This document shows positions 47,901 through 60,064 of a stretch of 64,000 nt of DNA, piece after piece. A model generated the notes under the pieces. The model made no database searches, was not told the origin of the DNA, and saw only the letters and a list, made by a program, of their open reading frames with translations. This DNA is from Bradysia coprophila. Lineage: Eukaryota; Arthropoda; Insecta; Diptera; Sciaridae. Every line of letters starts with the position of its first letter. Positions within the stretch are counted from its first letter, which is position 1. The stretch covers positions 5,073,132 to 5,137,131 of the forward strand of contig NW_023504022.1 in NCBI RefSeq assembly GCF_014529535.1, read 5' to 3'. A program made the translations under genes and the position numbers.

Positions 47901-50900
47901 CGAGACCTTCCTCCGAACATGATTTCGATGTCAGCACATCAATAGCTAAGCGCAGATGCGTTTCCGACTCTGGCAGAATACTTTCGTCGATTTCGTCGTA
48001 TTCTGAAATCTGTTCCTCAGTTTGTTGGAGCGATGTTTCGCTCTGTTTCGAATCGCTTGCTTGTCTTGCAGAATCACCTGCTCTCGAATTTGTTGTTGCA
48101 TTTTCAGTACTGGAAGAATCCTTATTCTCCGGCAGACCGACCGATATGAACGACAGCAGTCTTAATAGTTTATCGGTTAGTTGGCTGCTCTTTTTAACGA
48201 TGCTAAAGGACAACATGGACACCAATTGACCGAACGGTGAGTCACTGAATGATGTTGATTCAGGCTCGACAGATTCGCGCTGTTCGCTCATTTTCGGACA
48301 GTTTCCAGGATTGAACTTTCTCTGTTGCGCCGTCGATTCCAAGTGCATGAGAATATTCCAAAAATCTGTCGACTTCCTCTTAGACAATCGTAGAGTTTCT
48401 GTCCGTGACGAAGAAGGTCCCGCCGCTTGAGAGGTGGAACTTGCGTTTGTTGATGACGACGGTCCAGCCTTGGACGACGTTTCCATCTGTTCAGTCGCTT
48501 TCGCAGTATTCGACGATTTTCTCGGCAAGAAATTGACCGGAAAACTTTTCGACAACAAAATGAGCAAGTCCAATGCATGACGACAAATGATTTGCGCTGC
48601 CTGAACGTGAATGGTAATTTCGTAGTTGCCACCATCCATGTCCGAGATTGTCTCACGATCCCGTTTTATGATGAACACATTGTTACGTGCCCCCAATGCT
48701 GCGTCTAAGCGAATGTTCAACCACAGCGGACGACTTGCAACGTGTAAAATGTCCTGACTGGTTGGATTTTCGGTAGATTCGTTGCTTCTCTCGATAATGG
48801 AAAGTAATGCGTTGATAATCCAGTCCCTTGTAGGTACATGATAGCACAGATTCCGTATTACGCGCTGCAAGCGATTCGAATTGAATTTCTGTTCGTCCAA
48901 GAACATCAATATCAGCAACGACGCCAACGATTCGTGATCCAATAGACGTCGACCTTGTCTCTCCATCATAGTCATCAGTGACGGACCATTATCCGAACTG
49001 TTTGCACAGCCCCAATTACTGAATCGCATCGGTTGAAGATTGTGCGACGTGAATATTGGCTCCGGTAAGCGGCTGCGGTAACGCAACACAGACGGATAAC
49101 TTTGGACATTGCCAATTTGACTTTGCGGTTGCATGTTTGCTCGGGTTCGGCTTTCCAATTCACGACGAAGATTCTGTGCCTCAGCTGCTAGTTCAGGAGG
49201 CAGAACGGATATTTGAGAATCTTCCATGTCGGCCAAAATCTGTTGACGTAACGACGGCTGCAAGTTCTGGAAGAACTCGGCTGGATCAACGGGATCTTCG
49301 GGGTTAGTTGCGGCAGCTGCTTGTCGTCTCTGTTCCATTCGTTGTTGAGCCAGAACTTCTTCTTGGATATTTGGCGGTAGAGCAGCTAAAAATTCGGGGT
49401 TCACTTCGGAAACGGAAGCATGTTCGCTTTCTATTGCATTTTGTTGGGCACGTTGACGAACTCGTTGTTGGCTACGGAAACAACATTTGGGAGTTCAAAT
49501 GAATGGAAACATTTTTGCGCGATTTTGACTTACCGAATGTGTTCAGCAAGAACCTCTTCCCTCATTTCTTGTGGTAGCGCTGCTAAAAATGAAGGATCCA
49601 CTCCGTCTGGAATTTCCGGAACAGCATCGAAAGCTGAATCTGCTGTTGCTGCTGTTGTTTCGGTTGTAGGTGGATTGGAAACTGCAGCGTCTGTAATCAC
49701 ATTTTTAGTTAGATGGTAAGCCCAAGGAACGGGTAATGAACGCGATTCGAGTTACCTTCGTCTTCCTCATCGTTGGCATCATTTTCCTCTTCATTCTCGT
49801 CTTCATCTTGCTCGTCGGCAACGTCCTCATAGTCTTCGTCTTCGTTATCTTCTTCTTCAATGTCAATAGGAACGGCTTCGCTCAAACTTTCCGCAACCAA
49901 TCGACTTTCTACTGGTGGACTCTGTGACTGATCGGCGACTGTATTCGTTGATGGTAGACTTTGATCTGTCACCCCTTGTGAGACAGCAGTCACTGTGGTG
50001 GTTGTGCTTTCTGCATTTCGAGCGGGAGTTGCTTCGCGTAGTGGATATGGGCCGTAGGGCCCAAATGGTCCCAAAGACGTTTGGAATGGTTGATGTGTGT
50101 TTGGCCATGGAATGGAATATGGTGTTGTTGCATCAAATGGACCGAATATTACTGGACCTACATTACAAGGAAAAATGTCAGTGAAACGTGTGCTGAAACA
50201 AGAATATTTCGTTGAGAGGTTACCGTTAAGTCCTGGTGGTCTAGGAAGTGGTTCTGTAGATTGAGCACTCGATGTGGTTGATATCGTTAACTCATTCGAT
50301 GGTCCGCCTTGATTACTTGCATTGGATACTGCAGCTGATCCAGTCTCGACTACACAGCAATCATCATCGGAATCGTCAACATTAATGGAAACATTTGCAT
50401 CCACGGATTTGCTCGGACGATTTTCCGGATCATCGATTTTCGTCGACACAACGGCATTATCTTCTTCACTCGCATTCGATGAAGAATCGGGATCACAGAC
50501 TTTTCCATCTTGAATGTTTCTTGTTGATGTGTTGGCCTGACGTTCATCTCGAGTCAAAGACGCTTCGTTGTTTTTAGGCGACTCATCGTCGTCCGAAGTG
50601 GCACTCTCCTTATCTTTTGTTGCATCCGTAGAAGTACCGCTACCCGAAGCAATGTTTGAAGCATCAGGTTGTTGGTCTGCCACTGAATCAGATGTTCCTT
50701 CATTTGGACTGATTGGTGAGGATGACATTGTCAACGAACTGCTTTGAGACATTTGGGATTGGGATCGAACTTCAGTTTCGCTCTCACAGTCGTCTCGTGC
50801 TGCTGGCACAACGTTCATTGTAGCATCCTGTTCAGGACGTGGCGACGGAATTATGCCAACCGATAAAAGTATCGACGCTTGACCGCTGCTCATGCTATCT

Positions 50901-53900
50901 GAGTCATTATCCACAACTTCATCTTGCACTCGATTCGCTGCGACATCACCTTCTTCTAAATCCGTTGCATGCACTTCAATCTGAGTGGACGCATTCAAAT
51001 TGGTTCCTTCCGCACCATAATTTGACAGAACACTTTCTTCCTGTTGAACCTCTAACCGTTCATTTGCGCTGAACTGTTCCTCGTGATGGTGTTTCTTGGC
51101 TTGACTTGATTTTTGGTCAACTTGTCGCTTCTTTCGCTTTCCGTTACGCATCTGAGATAATTCTAGCGAACGTTGAGCTTCCAGGTCTGGTATCAAACTA
51201 TTGCACACTGTTAAGCACACATCAGACTGCGATTCCAGTCCCAACACCTTGGCCTCTTCCAACCACCAGTGTAACGCCGATGGGGTATTGTTCAATGTAG
51301 CTGCCAGACTGCGACCGAATAAAAATCCAGCTTGGTCCACCAAATCGATTGAACCGCCTTCTTCATTGTTCGTGAATATTCCGAAGCCATTGTCCACGAC
51401 GACCACTCGTGTGGCATCGCGAAACGTGGACGATCCAGCGTTAACCTGATTAATGCCATTCGAATTCGAATTGATTCCATTGCTGCCAGTTGCTAAACTA
51501 ACACTTCCGATTCCGGCTACGCTGCCACGACCAATATTTTGTGCACCAGGACCGAGCAAACGTTGTAGTATCACAGGGGGATTGGAGCTCCGAGTATTCA
51601 AATTGATGTAATGATAGCCTCGACCACGACGAGTTGTACGACGAGCTCTCATTGCAAGCGTTTGTGGTTGTTGAGATTGGCTGGAGGTGCCTAAATGCGA
51701 CCGATGACTCGTGATCGCCTGTAACCGTGTCGCCATTGATGTGGCAGCAGATGCAGCAGTTGTGGAACTTCCCATGCCAATGCTGCTAGAGCTTCCTTCA
51801 CCGCCGTTTGCAAAAGCCGATCCATCTCCTGCATTGACTTGTCCACGCGAAGACGACGATCGATTTTGAATGAAATTGGCATGAAGAATGAATCGATTCG
51901 GATTGTTCGAATTTTCACCACTACTTCCTTCGCCATTGCCTCTGGACGTTCGTACGGCAGCAGCAACCACTTCATTCGCAGCTGCAGCAATACCAGATAT
52001 TCCATCGTCAGTCGTTTCTGCATCGCCACTACTATTTTCACCGGTGACATCGCCATGATTAGCATTTCCATCACCAGCACCGTTTTCGCTGCCCGAATAT
52101 TGAATCATAAGAATATCTTCGTTGTCTCGGTCCAATTCCGGTATGCTTGGAGACATTCGACGGCCGTGCATGTCGTAGATTTCAATAAATTGACGTGTCT
52201 CTTCATCTACGTCCAATTCACTTCGATCGTCAGCTTCGTCTTCGTTCTCTTCCACTACATCGAAATTGGAACATTTAGATCTGACAACAAAAATGTGGAA
52301 AAATTCGCAGGTTTATTACCTTCAACTTCTCCCTCTTCTATTTCGGTGGCATTTGAGTCATCCGAATCGTCTGAATCGCTGCTCATTTCCAATGGTTCAT
52401 TCATAGCAAAATTGCCATTAAGCTCGTTCTCAGTGAAGCTGGAATCAGTCTGTTCCCGTTCGAGGAAGTGATCTAATAGATCTTCCATTCTGCCGATGGC
52501 CTGTAAACAAAGCAGTTGCATTGATAGTCTGCCCACACAAAGACAAACTCCGCCTGAACTCACCTGAATGCGAGCCTCCAAGCCACTTCGTAACTGTCCA
52601 CTGCGACTGGCAAACGTTTCTTCGGCGTTCGATCCATCTTGTTGTTGTTCACCTTCTTCCGTTTCTTGACCTTGTCGCTCTGTCATAAATTCATGTAGCA
52701 CCGGACTCACATTTTCGGCGTCCGTAGTTAGTGTGGCCGGAGATCGATGGACGGAACAAAGACTCTTTTTGGGAACCGCAGCTGCTGGACCCGGTTGATT
52801 CGCCATACGTAACAATGTTTCCAAAGGCTTCAAAACTGCATTGATCGTACTAATTGTGTGCGTTGAGGACAGATCCAGACTCTGTGTGATTTTCGACAGA
52901 TCTGCGATCAATCCCTTGTTGACCATGATGTGGAAAATGTCGTTGCGTCGTGGCTGATACTGATGGATTTTCAACAGTGACGGATTGTCAGGTGGACAAT
53001 TTTCGATCATTGTCGGTATTAAGCCGGTGAGCAGTTGGAGCTGTTGATGTTTTTCGGCAATTTCTGGCCAGGCCAAGGCACGTTTTATTGCCAATTTCAC
53101 TTCGTTGACAACGTGAAACTGTGTTAGGTTAGAATCGGTGGCGGATGACATTGAAGCGATGAGCATTCGAGCTGCCGAGTTACAGTCACGATCTGGATTC
53201 GCATCGGAAGGTGGAAGCAGTTTGTCGAGTATAAAAGCCAAGGCCGTTTGTCCGTTGACCTTAACCATTGTGTTCGGATTCGGTTTGTAGATGAATTCGG
53301 CAATGATAACACCAACGGCAGGGAACGAACGAACCGCTTCGGCAAGTGCTTTCAGAATAGTTGATTTGGGCAACAGTGGTTTGTCGTTGTCGCCTTTGGT
53401 GCAGGTAATGTTCCATGTGCATTTACCGTCTTTGATTTGTTGGTTTACCGAACTGGAAGCAGCGGCATCTAAAGCAAAATCGATAAATTGTCGTTAGTCT
53501 ATGACCGCAACTACGTCAGTGGAAATTTCGATGCTTACCTGAACTAGATCCAGCTGCGACTTGAAGATTTTGCTGGTTATCATCTTCCTCAGCGAACGGA
53601 CGACGATGCTGGAAATGATTGTCCGGCTCTACTTGAGTTGTCAAGTGGAAAGGAAGATGTTGATGTGTATGTTGCTCTTGATGCGATTGATGGTGATGAT
53701 GACTTGATCGCGCCTCTTTGGTATTCGTGGTTGTTGACTCACTTGGCGTGATAACAACCAGCGCCTCCAATAAATCGTGAATGACCTGCTTCGATGTGGT
53801 ATCGTCAACATTCGTAGGCGTCTGTTGTGACGAATCGTTTGGTACAATTGATTTCATAATCAGTCGGTTGTCTTCGCTGAGACCGCTGTGATGGAACGCT

Positions 53901-56900
53901 GTACGGTCGATGCGTAACATTGATTCAGCTACTTGACGGAATAACGATGGATCCCGTGACACGGCAGAGCTCATGCGACGTAACATGAAAACTAGTTCGC
54001 GGTAGCCTGGTGGTATGTTTTGTACCGTACGTGCGGCTATGACTTTTTCCATTGCCGATTTCAATGTCTGAGGCTCTTCCAACGTATGACGAATCAACAA
54101 ATTGGCCAATGTGGAGAATCCAATGTAGCCACAGGTCTGTTTCATTTCCAGCAGCAACTTAACACCTCCGGCTCGAGCGAACATTTCTGCATTTTCGTAT
54201 TTCGTTGTTAAGCGGACGCAGAAACGCATGAGAGCGTGTAACGAATCACGGTCCACCAAATTGTTGGGCGACATGAGTCGAACGCACGTGTACACTACTT
54301 CGGTGGTATCGAAGTCTTCCAAACCGTTAATGCGATGATTCCAATCCGGTGGCTGCGCGTCTTTGACCGATTTTACGATTTCTCCATTTTCGCCGATTTC
54401 CACACCCATTTCCGGCTCAAATCGAACCGTAGGCGCTCCGATACATTCATCAGTTTCGGGACCGGGGAAGGTGAACAGTGAATCGGACACTTTCTTTGGC
54501 TGCGATTTCAGCAGTGCTAGTATCACTGGACGGTGATTGCCACTTTCCTCGTTCACTTGTGACATACAATTGAAATTGATCGTGTACCGATTGCGACCAA
54601 CGTTCAATCGTACCGACGATTCACCGGCCCAGTACGCATCGTTAATTATCTTGTTGTTTTGCACCGTGTAGGCATTCCATTTGCCCGTCGCCACTTCGTA
54701 CCATTTCCAAACTCGGGACGTGACTGCGTGCATTTCGGCTTTGCGTTGCGTGTACAGTGCAACTTTCTCGAAAAGATCGATCAATAGAATCATCTGTGCG
54801 AGCCATTTCGGCGATCCACTAGCCTTTATATCACATTGAGCTAAGATTCGTTCGATTTCGAACAGCAACTGGACCAGCTCGTGCACCAATTTGTATTCGG
54901 TTAGGATGACAATAGCCGGTATGCGTAGGTCGGTGTATTGTCCATCTAAGAATAGGCTGAATATGTGCAGACGCACGTTGAATTGCGAGGCCATTTCACC
55001 GTAGAACAATTCGTCCATATTGATGTTACTCGGCTCGACTTCTCTGATCATTTTACGTATTTTGCTGGCCCCATCGACTAATGTCTTAACGATATCCGTT
55101 AGCATTGCTGTTCTCCATTGCACTGAATTCCGACGGAATAGGATGACTAGAAGTTCGGTTCCTTTGAGCACAGTGTCCGGTACTTGATCGATTAAGAAGA
55201 GACACGTTTGAACTGCTTCGTCGCTGAATCGTGTCAGCATTCGACTACACAACGGTGGATCGTTTGGTAGGTGAACCACTGTTTTGGCCATGCCTCGGCG
55301 AACTTTCTTGAAGACATTGATTCGAGGTGTGGTGAGTTGCAGCATTTCTTCTTCGTCCGAATCTAGGCTTATCGAGGAGCTGCTTAACAACGAATTCATA
55401 GCAGCTGACGTTGACGGAGCTGACGGTGTATTGGGCGTTGATGTATTCGACGCAAATTCTCCAGGAGCATGAGCATGAGCCAGTAAATATTCGGTAGCCT
55501 GTTCCACGGATGTACTAAAGTACAGAGCTTCACGGCAATCTTCGTACGAAAATCCCATGTCCATCAATTGCTGTAAATGATCGCGATTCACTGATCGAAG
55601 TGGAGACATTGCTTCCGTTGCAGCGGCATTACTTGATGGTGTTAATGTAGCTGTTGTTGGCGGTGTAGTTGTACTTGATGATGGTTTCTCAACGTTCACA
55701 TTGGATGCGGTCTGTTTTTGTAGATATTTGGCGCTGATCGTTTTCTCGCCCTTGAAAATGTGTTTCAAAATCGTCAACATCGATTCCGTCATTCGTTGGC
55801 CGTACGTGGAAATGGGTTTTATTTTCCAGATTTTGGTCACTGCCAGAAAAGCTTTGCGATGCACGTTTATCAAATAGTTGATGGCATCGAATTCCTCCTT
55901 GGCCCGGCTTGACGATTTCAATGTGATGACGTGTGGTGATTCGAGTATCGCCTTCGGATTGACCATTTTCTCCAGCAGCATCAACCAAGCGTCTAGGAAT
56001 TCGCCGGTACCTTCGGGGAACGCGTCAATTGTCTCGTAATGTTTGTCCAGATTGGAATTGAGTGCAAAATTGAACATTTCGAAGAAAGCGTTCAGTCCAC
56101 CCTCTTGGACAAACTTGTGCAAGATTAGATGGTACGCGTATCGTTTCTCGTCGAACAGCATCGGACTGGTGAAACCGATGGAACAAATGAGAAACGTTTG
56201 CTTCAGCTTCGAAATCGGCGATGATGGTAGTTGGTCGTGTGATAGACCATCCACGAGAATGTAGCTCAAAACTCGGGCAATGTCCTTGGACGCCAAACTC
56301 ATGTAATTTGTTGGAACATTTTGCGGCCGACGCGGAGTTGATACACAGAGTTTCACCAGCAATCCAAACAATTCGGCTAGAGCACGGCCCAATCGTGACG
56401 ACGCGCCCAGCAGCGATTTGATGTATTTCAATTGACTTTCCGTCGCCACAATCCGTTTCTTCCGTATCATGGACTCAACCAAATTGAACGGTCTCATCTC
56501 CTTGTCAATGTCCATGCTGTTCTCGTCCATTATTTCTTCAATATCACTGTCATGTTCGGGTGACACATCAAAAATGACATTTGTCAACTTGTCCATGTCT
56601 TCCCGACCGAAATCACAACCTTCTGGTATTATATCGTCGGTGCACAAGGCCAACAACAACGTGCTCTCCCACACCAAGGCCGTGTAGAGTTGCACCAGTT
56701 TGTAGAGTAATTTCAAGCCAAACTGATTGTCCTGTCCCCATTTCTGGATCGACAAATTTCGGATCTCGTTCTGTCCAGTGCGGCAGACATGGACCAGCAT
56801 AACGACGTATCCGTGAACTGCACTCATACCATGTAAAAGGGGCGTGTACGCAGCATTCGAAAAGGCACCGTCAATGTTCGGACAATTGGCCAATTCACGG

Positions 56901-59900
56901 AGCAAAACACTTCCACGCGATTTGTTCCAGTGCGATTGCAGCGGCCGCAACTGATCGACCATGTGAGCAAGCTGTTCTAGTCCGACTTGCAATACTTGGG
57001 GTTCGTGGGCCAAATTCTGAAAAAAAAAAAAAACAAAAATTTCGTCAGTCACGGAAAGGTCTCCTCCGGAAGAAGATGAAATTTCGTCACTTACCAGAAT
57101 CGATTTACAAACAGCTGCGACAGCCTGTGCTGATGCTGTAATTGGACAGTCCACGGGTAAATTCGGTAGAGACAATATTTGTAGCAAAGGTTTGAGTCCA
57201 CCCTGCAGTACGAATTCACGGCAATGGTCGTCGGTGGAATTATTGCTGAGAATTGCGTCGACAAATTTCATGACATTCAAAATGTAGTCGATGAGTGGAA
57301 TTGGTGTCCGTTCATTGGCCTCAACACTGCTTGCACTCGACTCTTGTTTCGTGTTGACATCACGCTGTTGATTGTGGTGCGACGATGTGGACTCTTCGTC
57401 ATCATCTTCCTCATCGCTACTGCCACCATCGTTTCCAGCTGACTCGGTCCCCGGCATTCGAGAATTGCTTGCCGTCGGTGACGTTTCATTTTTGCCTTGG
57501 GCACGCCAGCAGATGTACTTCGGATCGGTTCCCAGTTTCACCAGTTCCTGGAGCAGACGGATTATCGCTTTGGTGGCTTCCGTTTTCAGACTCGGTTGAT
57601 GCCGCATCAATTCGTCCATTGCATTTCCCAAATTCGAAGCAGTGTCACCCATTGGATCGGATGAACGGCGACGACGCATCGCGGGCAAATATACCGGTGA
57701 CAGGAGAACTTGGAACAATTTGTCGAATGGGCAATATTTGGCAAAGGCAGCCAGACCACGTGCGTTCAGACACAACGCACTAAATACATTCGGCAGTGAG
57801 CCGAGTACTTCTCTGGTTGCTGGTACGTCTTTTCGTAATAGCGCTTGCAGAACAACGTCGGTTAGGCCATTATCTTGTAGCGAGAATAATAGGCTTGGCT
57901 CCTGGAACACGTACACTGTGACAACGTCGGTAGCCAGCAAAAATAACGATGGTCCGTAGTACTCAGCATTGCTGATGATGTGTCGAAGGGACGATGGTAA
58001 TGTTCCTTCCATGACGTGACGAATGCTTTCGGAGAAGGCAGAGTCTTGAATCGCCTTTTTTAGAAAATTCAATTTCGATTTTAGCAGAGCGGCCCGTTGC
58101 GGAAGACACGTCTTTGTCAAATCGGCCGCATTTACACTGCCCAATTCCGGTTTGACCGATTTACCACCAGCGCCACTCGATTGAGAAGTGGCTTCTGGAT
58201 CTTCAGTCTCTTCAAATGACATTTCCTCGTCAGCATCGTCGACATCCGCATCGCCGGATGTACTCGGTCGGTCCAATTGGGGCTTAATTTCGAACGGTTG
58301 CTCTTTGCGACAAATATTCACTTCCATGTCTAGGCGTCGAATGAAACTGTCCAGTCCACCATGGTTTTGAAACGATTGCATCTCAATGTTGGTTATCAAA
58401 TCAATTACACGCACGGCTCTGGTAACGAACGTTATGTGCTCCAGTTCACTGCCGGGCCAGTTAATGATGCACAGAAGGCTTTCCATCATACCGCAAGCAA
58501 CCAGTGCCTCGCCACCGGAATCATAGCTGGCCAGATGATACAGAAAGCTGAAGAGTGCCGTTGCCAATGGTAGCGGAAACAAACTGTTCGATTCCTCGAC
58601 ATCGGCTGTGGTGAGATATTGAATGCACGTACGAACGAGCGTCGGTAAAAATCCATGATATGAGGAGGCACCAGTCACGTCAATGATCATATTGAGTCGA
58701 GTACCAGGTTTTCTGTGAACAAAATTAAAGGGGGAAGTGTTAGCAGCGCGAAACACTTGCAACTGGGAAACGCATTGGCTCTGAAGTATGCCGAGACGAC
58801 CCGACATTAGGTTGATGAAAATGAGGAACTTACTTCGGGAAGTGTGGGTTCCTATCTAGATGTATAATCGATGTTAGCGTACGCAGTGCAGCCGCTCGAA
58901 TCTCCATCAAATCCGGTTGCTTCATCTCCAGCAATTCGACCAGTTCCTCTAGGAATCCGGGATAGAGTAAATTGTGAACGTTCTCCTGCAGCGAATTGGA
59001 GTACACCAGAACGGACAATGCTTGCAAGCGTGCGAGCACAAACTGCAAGCGTTGATGATACTTGTGGAACGACAAGGCAAGACGAATTCGGGTGAAAATC
59101 AGCATCTGTCAGAATGAACAATTGAGTTGAGTGTCAGTGAACGGACTCTCTCGGTCTCGTGTTACTTGATCGCTTACCTTTTGATGTTCATCCAGGGTGA
59201 CATGAATTCGACTGCACATCAAGTATGCGATCTCGCCCGGACCTTTATGGTTACTGTATTTGACCAATAACTCTGGATTGATCCACTTCAAGACTCCTTC
59301 ACTGTCGTAGTATTCGTAGTAGAATGTCGACGACGATTTCGGCAAATTCATGTTTTCATTGCAGCAATCAGCTAATCCGTAGCCGCGTTCTTTTCCGCCC
59401 CAACTCTGTTCAAATAAAGAAGAAATTAGTTGACGGTTCGATTGGATCGAGCGTCAGTGAAGCTACATACCTCAGCTATGTAAGTCAGTCTTGAAAGCAA
59501 CGCATTCCTTTTGTTGCTGTTTAGCCGTGGTATGAAATTACTGCGCTTGGAGAACATGTAGAGCAAATTCAGTACGCTCAGTACGATCTCCATGTTTGAC
59601 GATGATAACAGTGTGGTTAGATGATCAACGGAACTGTACAGGTGACGCGAAAACGAATGTTCGATGAGTAATGTGGTGAAATTGAGAACGCTCAGCAGCA
59701 AATTGATCTTGTTCCGGTTGAAACGTTGATCGCACGCCAAACACCAATCCAAGCCGTCGCATATTTTGCACGCATCTTCCATTATACCGTCGAATATGTC
59801 TAGCACATCGATCCAGTGATACAGTTCCGATTTGCCGTATGTCCATGTTTCGATTTTCGATAGTTCGCACAGTAGTTCGTATGATGAACAGGTTCGTAAT

Positions 59901-59974
59901 TTGTCAATTAATTGTTGGCATTCGGGGGGCACCTCGGAGGTGCCCTTTTTCAGTCGACTTTGATCGACTTTCAT
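44842..59974 (-). CDS. Huwe1: E3 ubiquitin-protein ligase HUWE1, complete, 17 coding exons
   Basis: HECT-family ubiquitin ligase: it takes ubiquitin from an E2 onto a catalytic cysteine and transfers it to substrate lysines in cytosol and nucleus. Assembly gives 13,728 nt, or 4,575 residues plus TAA; human HUWE1 is about 4,370. Order: DUF908/DUF913 scaffold (~residues 90-820), UBA (~1345-1390, DMGF motif), WWE (~1635-1712), acidic stretches, UBM repeats (LAALP...EEVLA, ~3238 and ~3282), HECT (~4235-4575) ending GFGFA. The catalytic Cys in SAHTCFNQLDLP is residue 4542. Start ATG at 59974 opens [10 protein letters not shown] like other HUWE1 proteins; an in-frame TTG at 59986 is not the start. 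All 16 introns are GT-AG and phases agree. The mammalian UIM after UBA is not recognisable. Assignment is very secure; exon edges come from splice consensus and similarity. Confidence 0.97.
45289..45479 (-). CDS. Huwe1: Huwe1 coding exon 16 (residues 4479-4542), HECT C-lobe
   Basis: [46 protein letters not shown], then the first two bases (TG) of the catalytic cysteine codon before GTGAGT. Confidence 0.95.
45550..45715 (-). CDS. Huwe1: Huwe1 coding exon 15 (residues 4423-4478), HECT
   Basis: [46 protein letters not shown]: conserved HECT segment leading towards the C-lobe. Phase 0 end. Confidence 0.95.
45785..46106 (-). CDS. Huwe1: Huwe1 coding exon 14 (residues 4316-4423), HECT
   Basis: [39 protein letters not shown], then SGSIKQQ split by a phase-2 intron. 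Confidence 0.95.
46167..46355 (-). CDS. Huwe1: Huwe1 coding exon 13 (residues 4253-4316), HECT N-lobe
   Basis: [51 protein letters not shown]-lobe consensus. Phase 1 end. Confidence 0.95.
46430..46886 (-). CDS. Huwe1: Huwe1 coding exon 12 (residues 4101-4253)
   Basis: Leads into the HECT domain: [39 protein letters not shown]. Donor GTGAGT, phase 1. Confidence 0.95.
46948..49471 (-). CDS. Huwe1: Huwe1 coding exon 11 (residues 3259-4100), UBM cluster
   Basis: A second UBM ([20 protein letters not shown]) and a third, weaker one ([14 protein letters not shown]) precede [55 protein letters not shown] and [18 protein letters not shown], all HUWE1 landmarks. Phase 0 end. Confidence 0.94.
49534..49690 (-). 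CDS. Huwe1: Huwe1 coding exon 10 (residues 3207-3259), first UBM
   Basis: Encodes [20 protein letters not shown], the first ubiquitin-binding UBM-type motif. Phase 2 end at GTAAGT. Confidence 0.92.
49756..50157 (-). CDS. Huwe1: Huwe1 coding exon 9 (residues 3073-3207)
   Basis: Pro/Gly-rich start ([12 protein letters not shown]), then one long acidic run of Glu/Asp at residues ~3165-3207. The upstream 66-bp intron is in frame and stop-free. Phase 1 end. Confidence 0.9.
50224..52254 (-). CDS. Huwe1: Huwe1 coding exon 8 (residues 2396-3073)
   Basis: Starts [19 protein letters not shown] and is mostly low-complexity Ser/Asn/Gly/acidic sequence with conserved islands such as [13 protein letters not shown] and [17 protein letters not shown]. 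It ends PPGLNG; donor GTAACC, phase 1. Confidence 0.92.
52320..52500 (-). CDS. Huwe1: Huwe1 coding exon 7 (residues 2336-2396)
   Basis: [16 protein letters not shown] followed by an acidic segment ending EIEEGEVE. Its upstream intron (52501-52563) is 63 bp, in frame and stop-free. At its downstream intron the first AG (TTGTTGTCAG, just past 52272) would lead to a stop, so the second AG at 52255-52256 must be used. Confidence 0.88.
52564..53468 (-). CDS. Huwe1: Huwe1 coding exon 6 (residues 2034-2335)
   Basis: Starts [13 protein letters not shown]; contains [28 protein letters not shown] and [20 protein letters not shown], all conserved in HUWE1. Ends EARIQ before GTGAGT; phase 0. Confidence 0.92.
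53539..57016 (-). CDS. Huwe1: Huwe1 coding exon 5 (residues 875-2034), UBA and WWE
   Basis: The largest exon, 3,478 nt uninterrupted. It starts [10 protein letters not shown] after a T-rich acceptor and carries [34 protein letters not shown], the UBA domain (LQQLMDMGF) and the WWE domain ([12 protein letters not shown]). It ends with a His/Gln-rich tract around [15 protein letters not shown]. Phase 1 end at GTAAGC. Confidence 0.95.
57095..58712 (-). CDS. Huwe1: Huwe1 coding exon 4 (residues 335-874)
   Basis: DUF913 scaffold segment: [50 protein letters not shown]. An acidic linker ([11 protein letters not shown]) precedes [14 protein letters not shown]. It ends CKSIL before GTAAGT. The 78-bp intron that follows is stop-free and in frame. 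Confidence 0.94.
58834..59105 (-). CDS. Huwe1: Huwe1 coding exon 3 (residues 245-335)
   Basis: [20 protein letters not shown] through [12 protein letters not shown] to NPHFP; DUF908 region. Donor GTAAGT, phase 2 end. The following intron (58713-58833) is 121 bp. Confidence 0.92.
59178..59405 (-). CDS. Huwe1: Huwe1 coding exon 2 (residues 169-244)
   Basis: Begins [15 protein letters not shown] after ...GAACAG and ends DEHQK before GTAAGC; DUF908 region. Phase 0 end. Confidence 0.92.
59471..59974 (-). CDS. Huwe1: Huwe1 coding exon 1 (residues 1-168)
   Basis: N-terminus to TYIAE, then GTATGT. Contains the highly conserved [19 protein letters not shown] stretch of the N-terminal scaffold. Phase 0 end; the next intron is 65 bp. 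Confidence 0.93.
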
Positions 59975-60004
59975 TGTTGTGTGCAATTGTAGTAGTTACA
60001 GCGA
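59975..60004 (-). other. Huwe1: Huwe1 5' UTR part of exon 1
   Basis: On the minus strand TTATTTTGCAG lies just upstream of 60004, a good 3' splice site 30 nt before the ATG. This predicts at least one non-coding first exon further upstream, which I cannot locate from sequence. Confidence 0.55.
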
Positions 60005-60064
60005 CTGCAAAATAAGAGGAACGAAATCAATGTTTGACACTGCCTCTGTGCACTTAGCTGTTCA

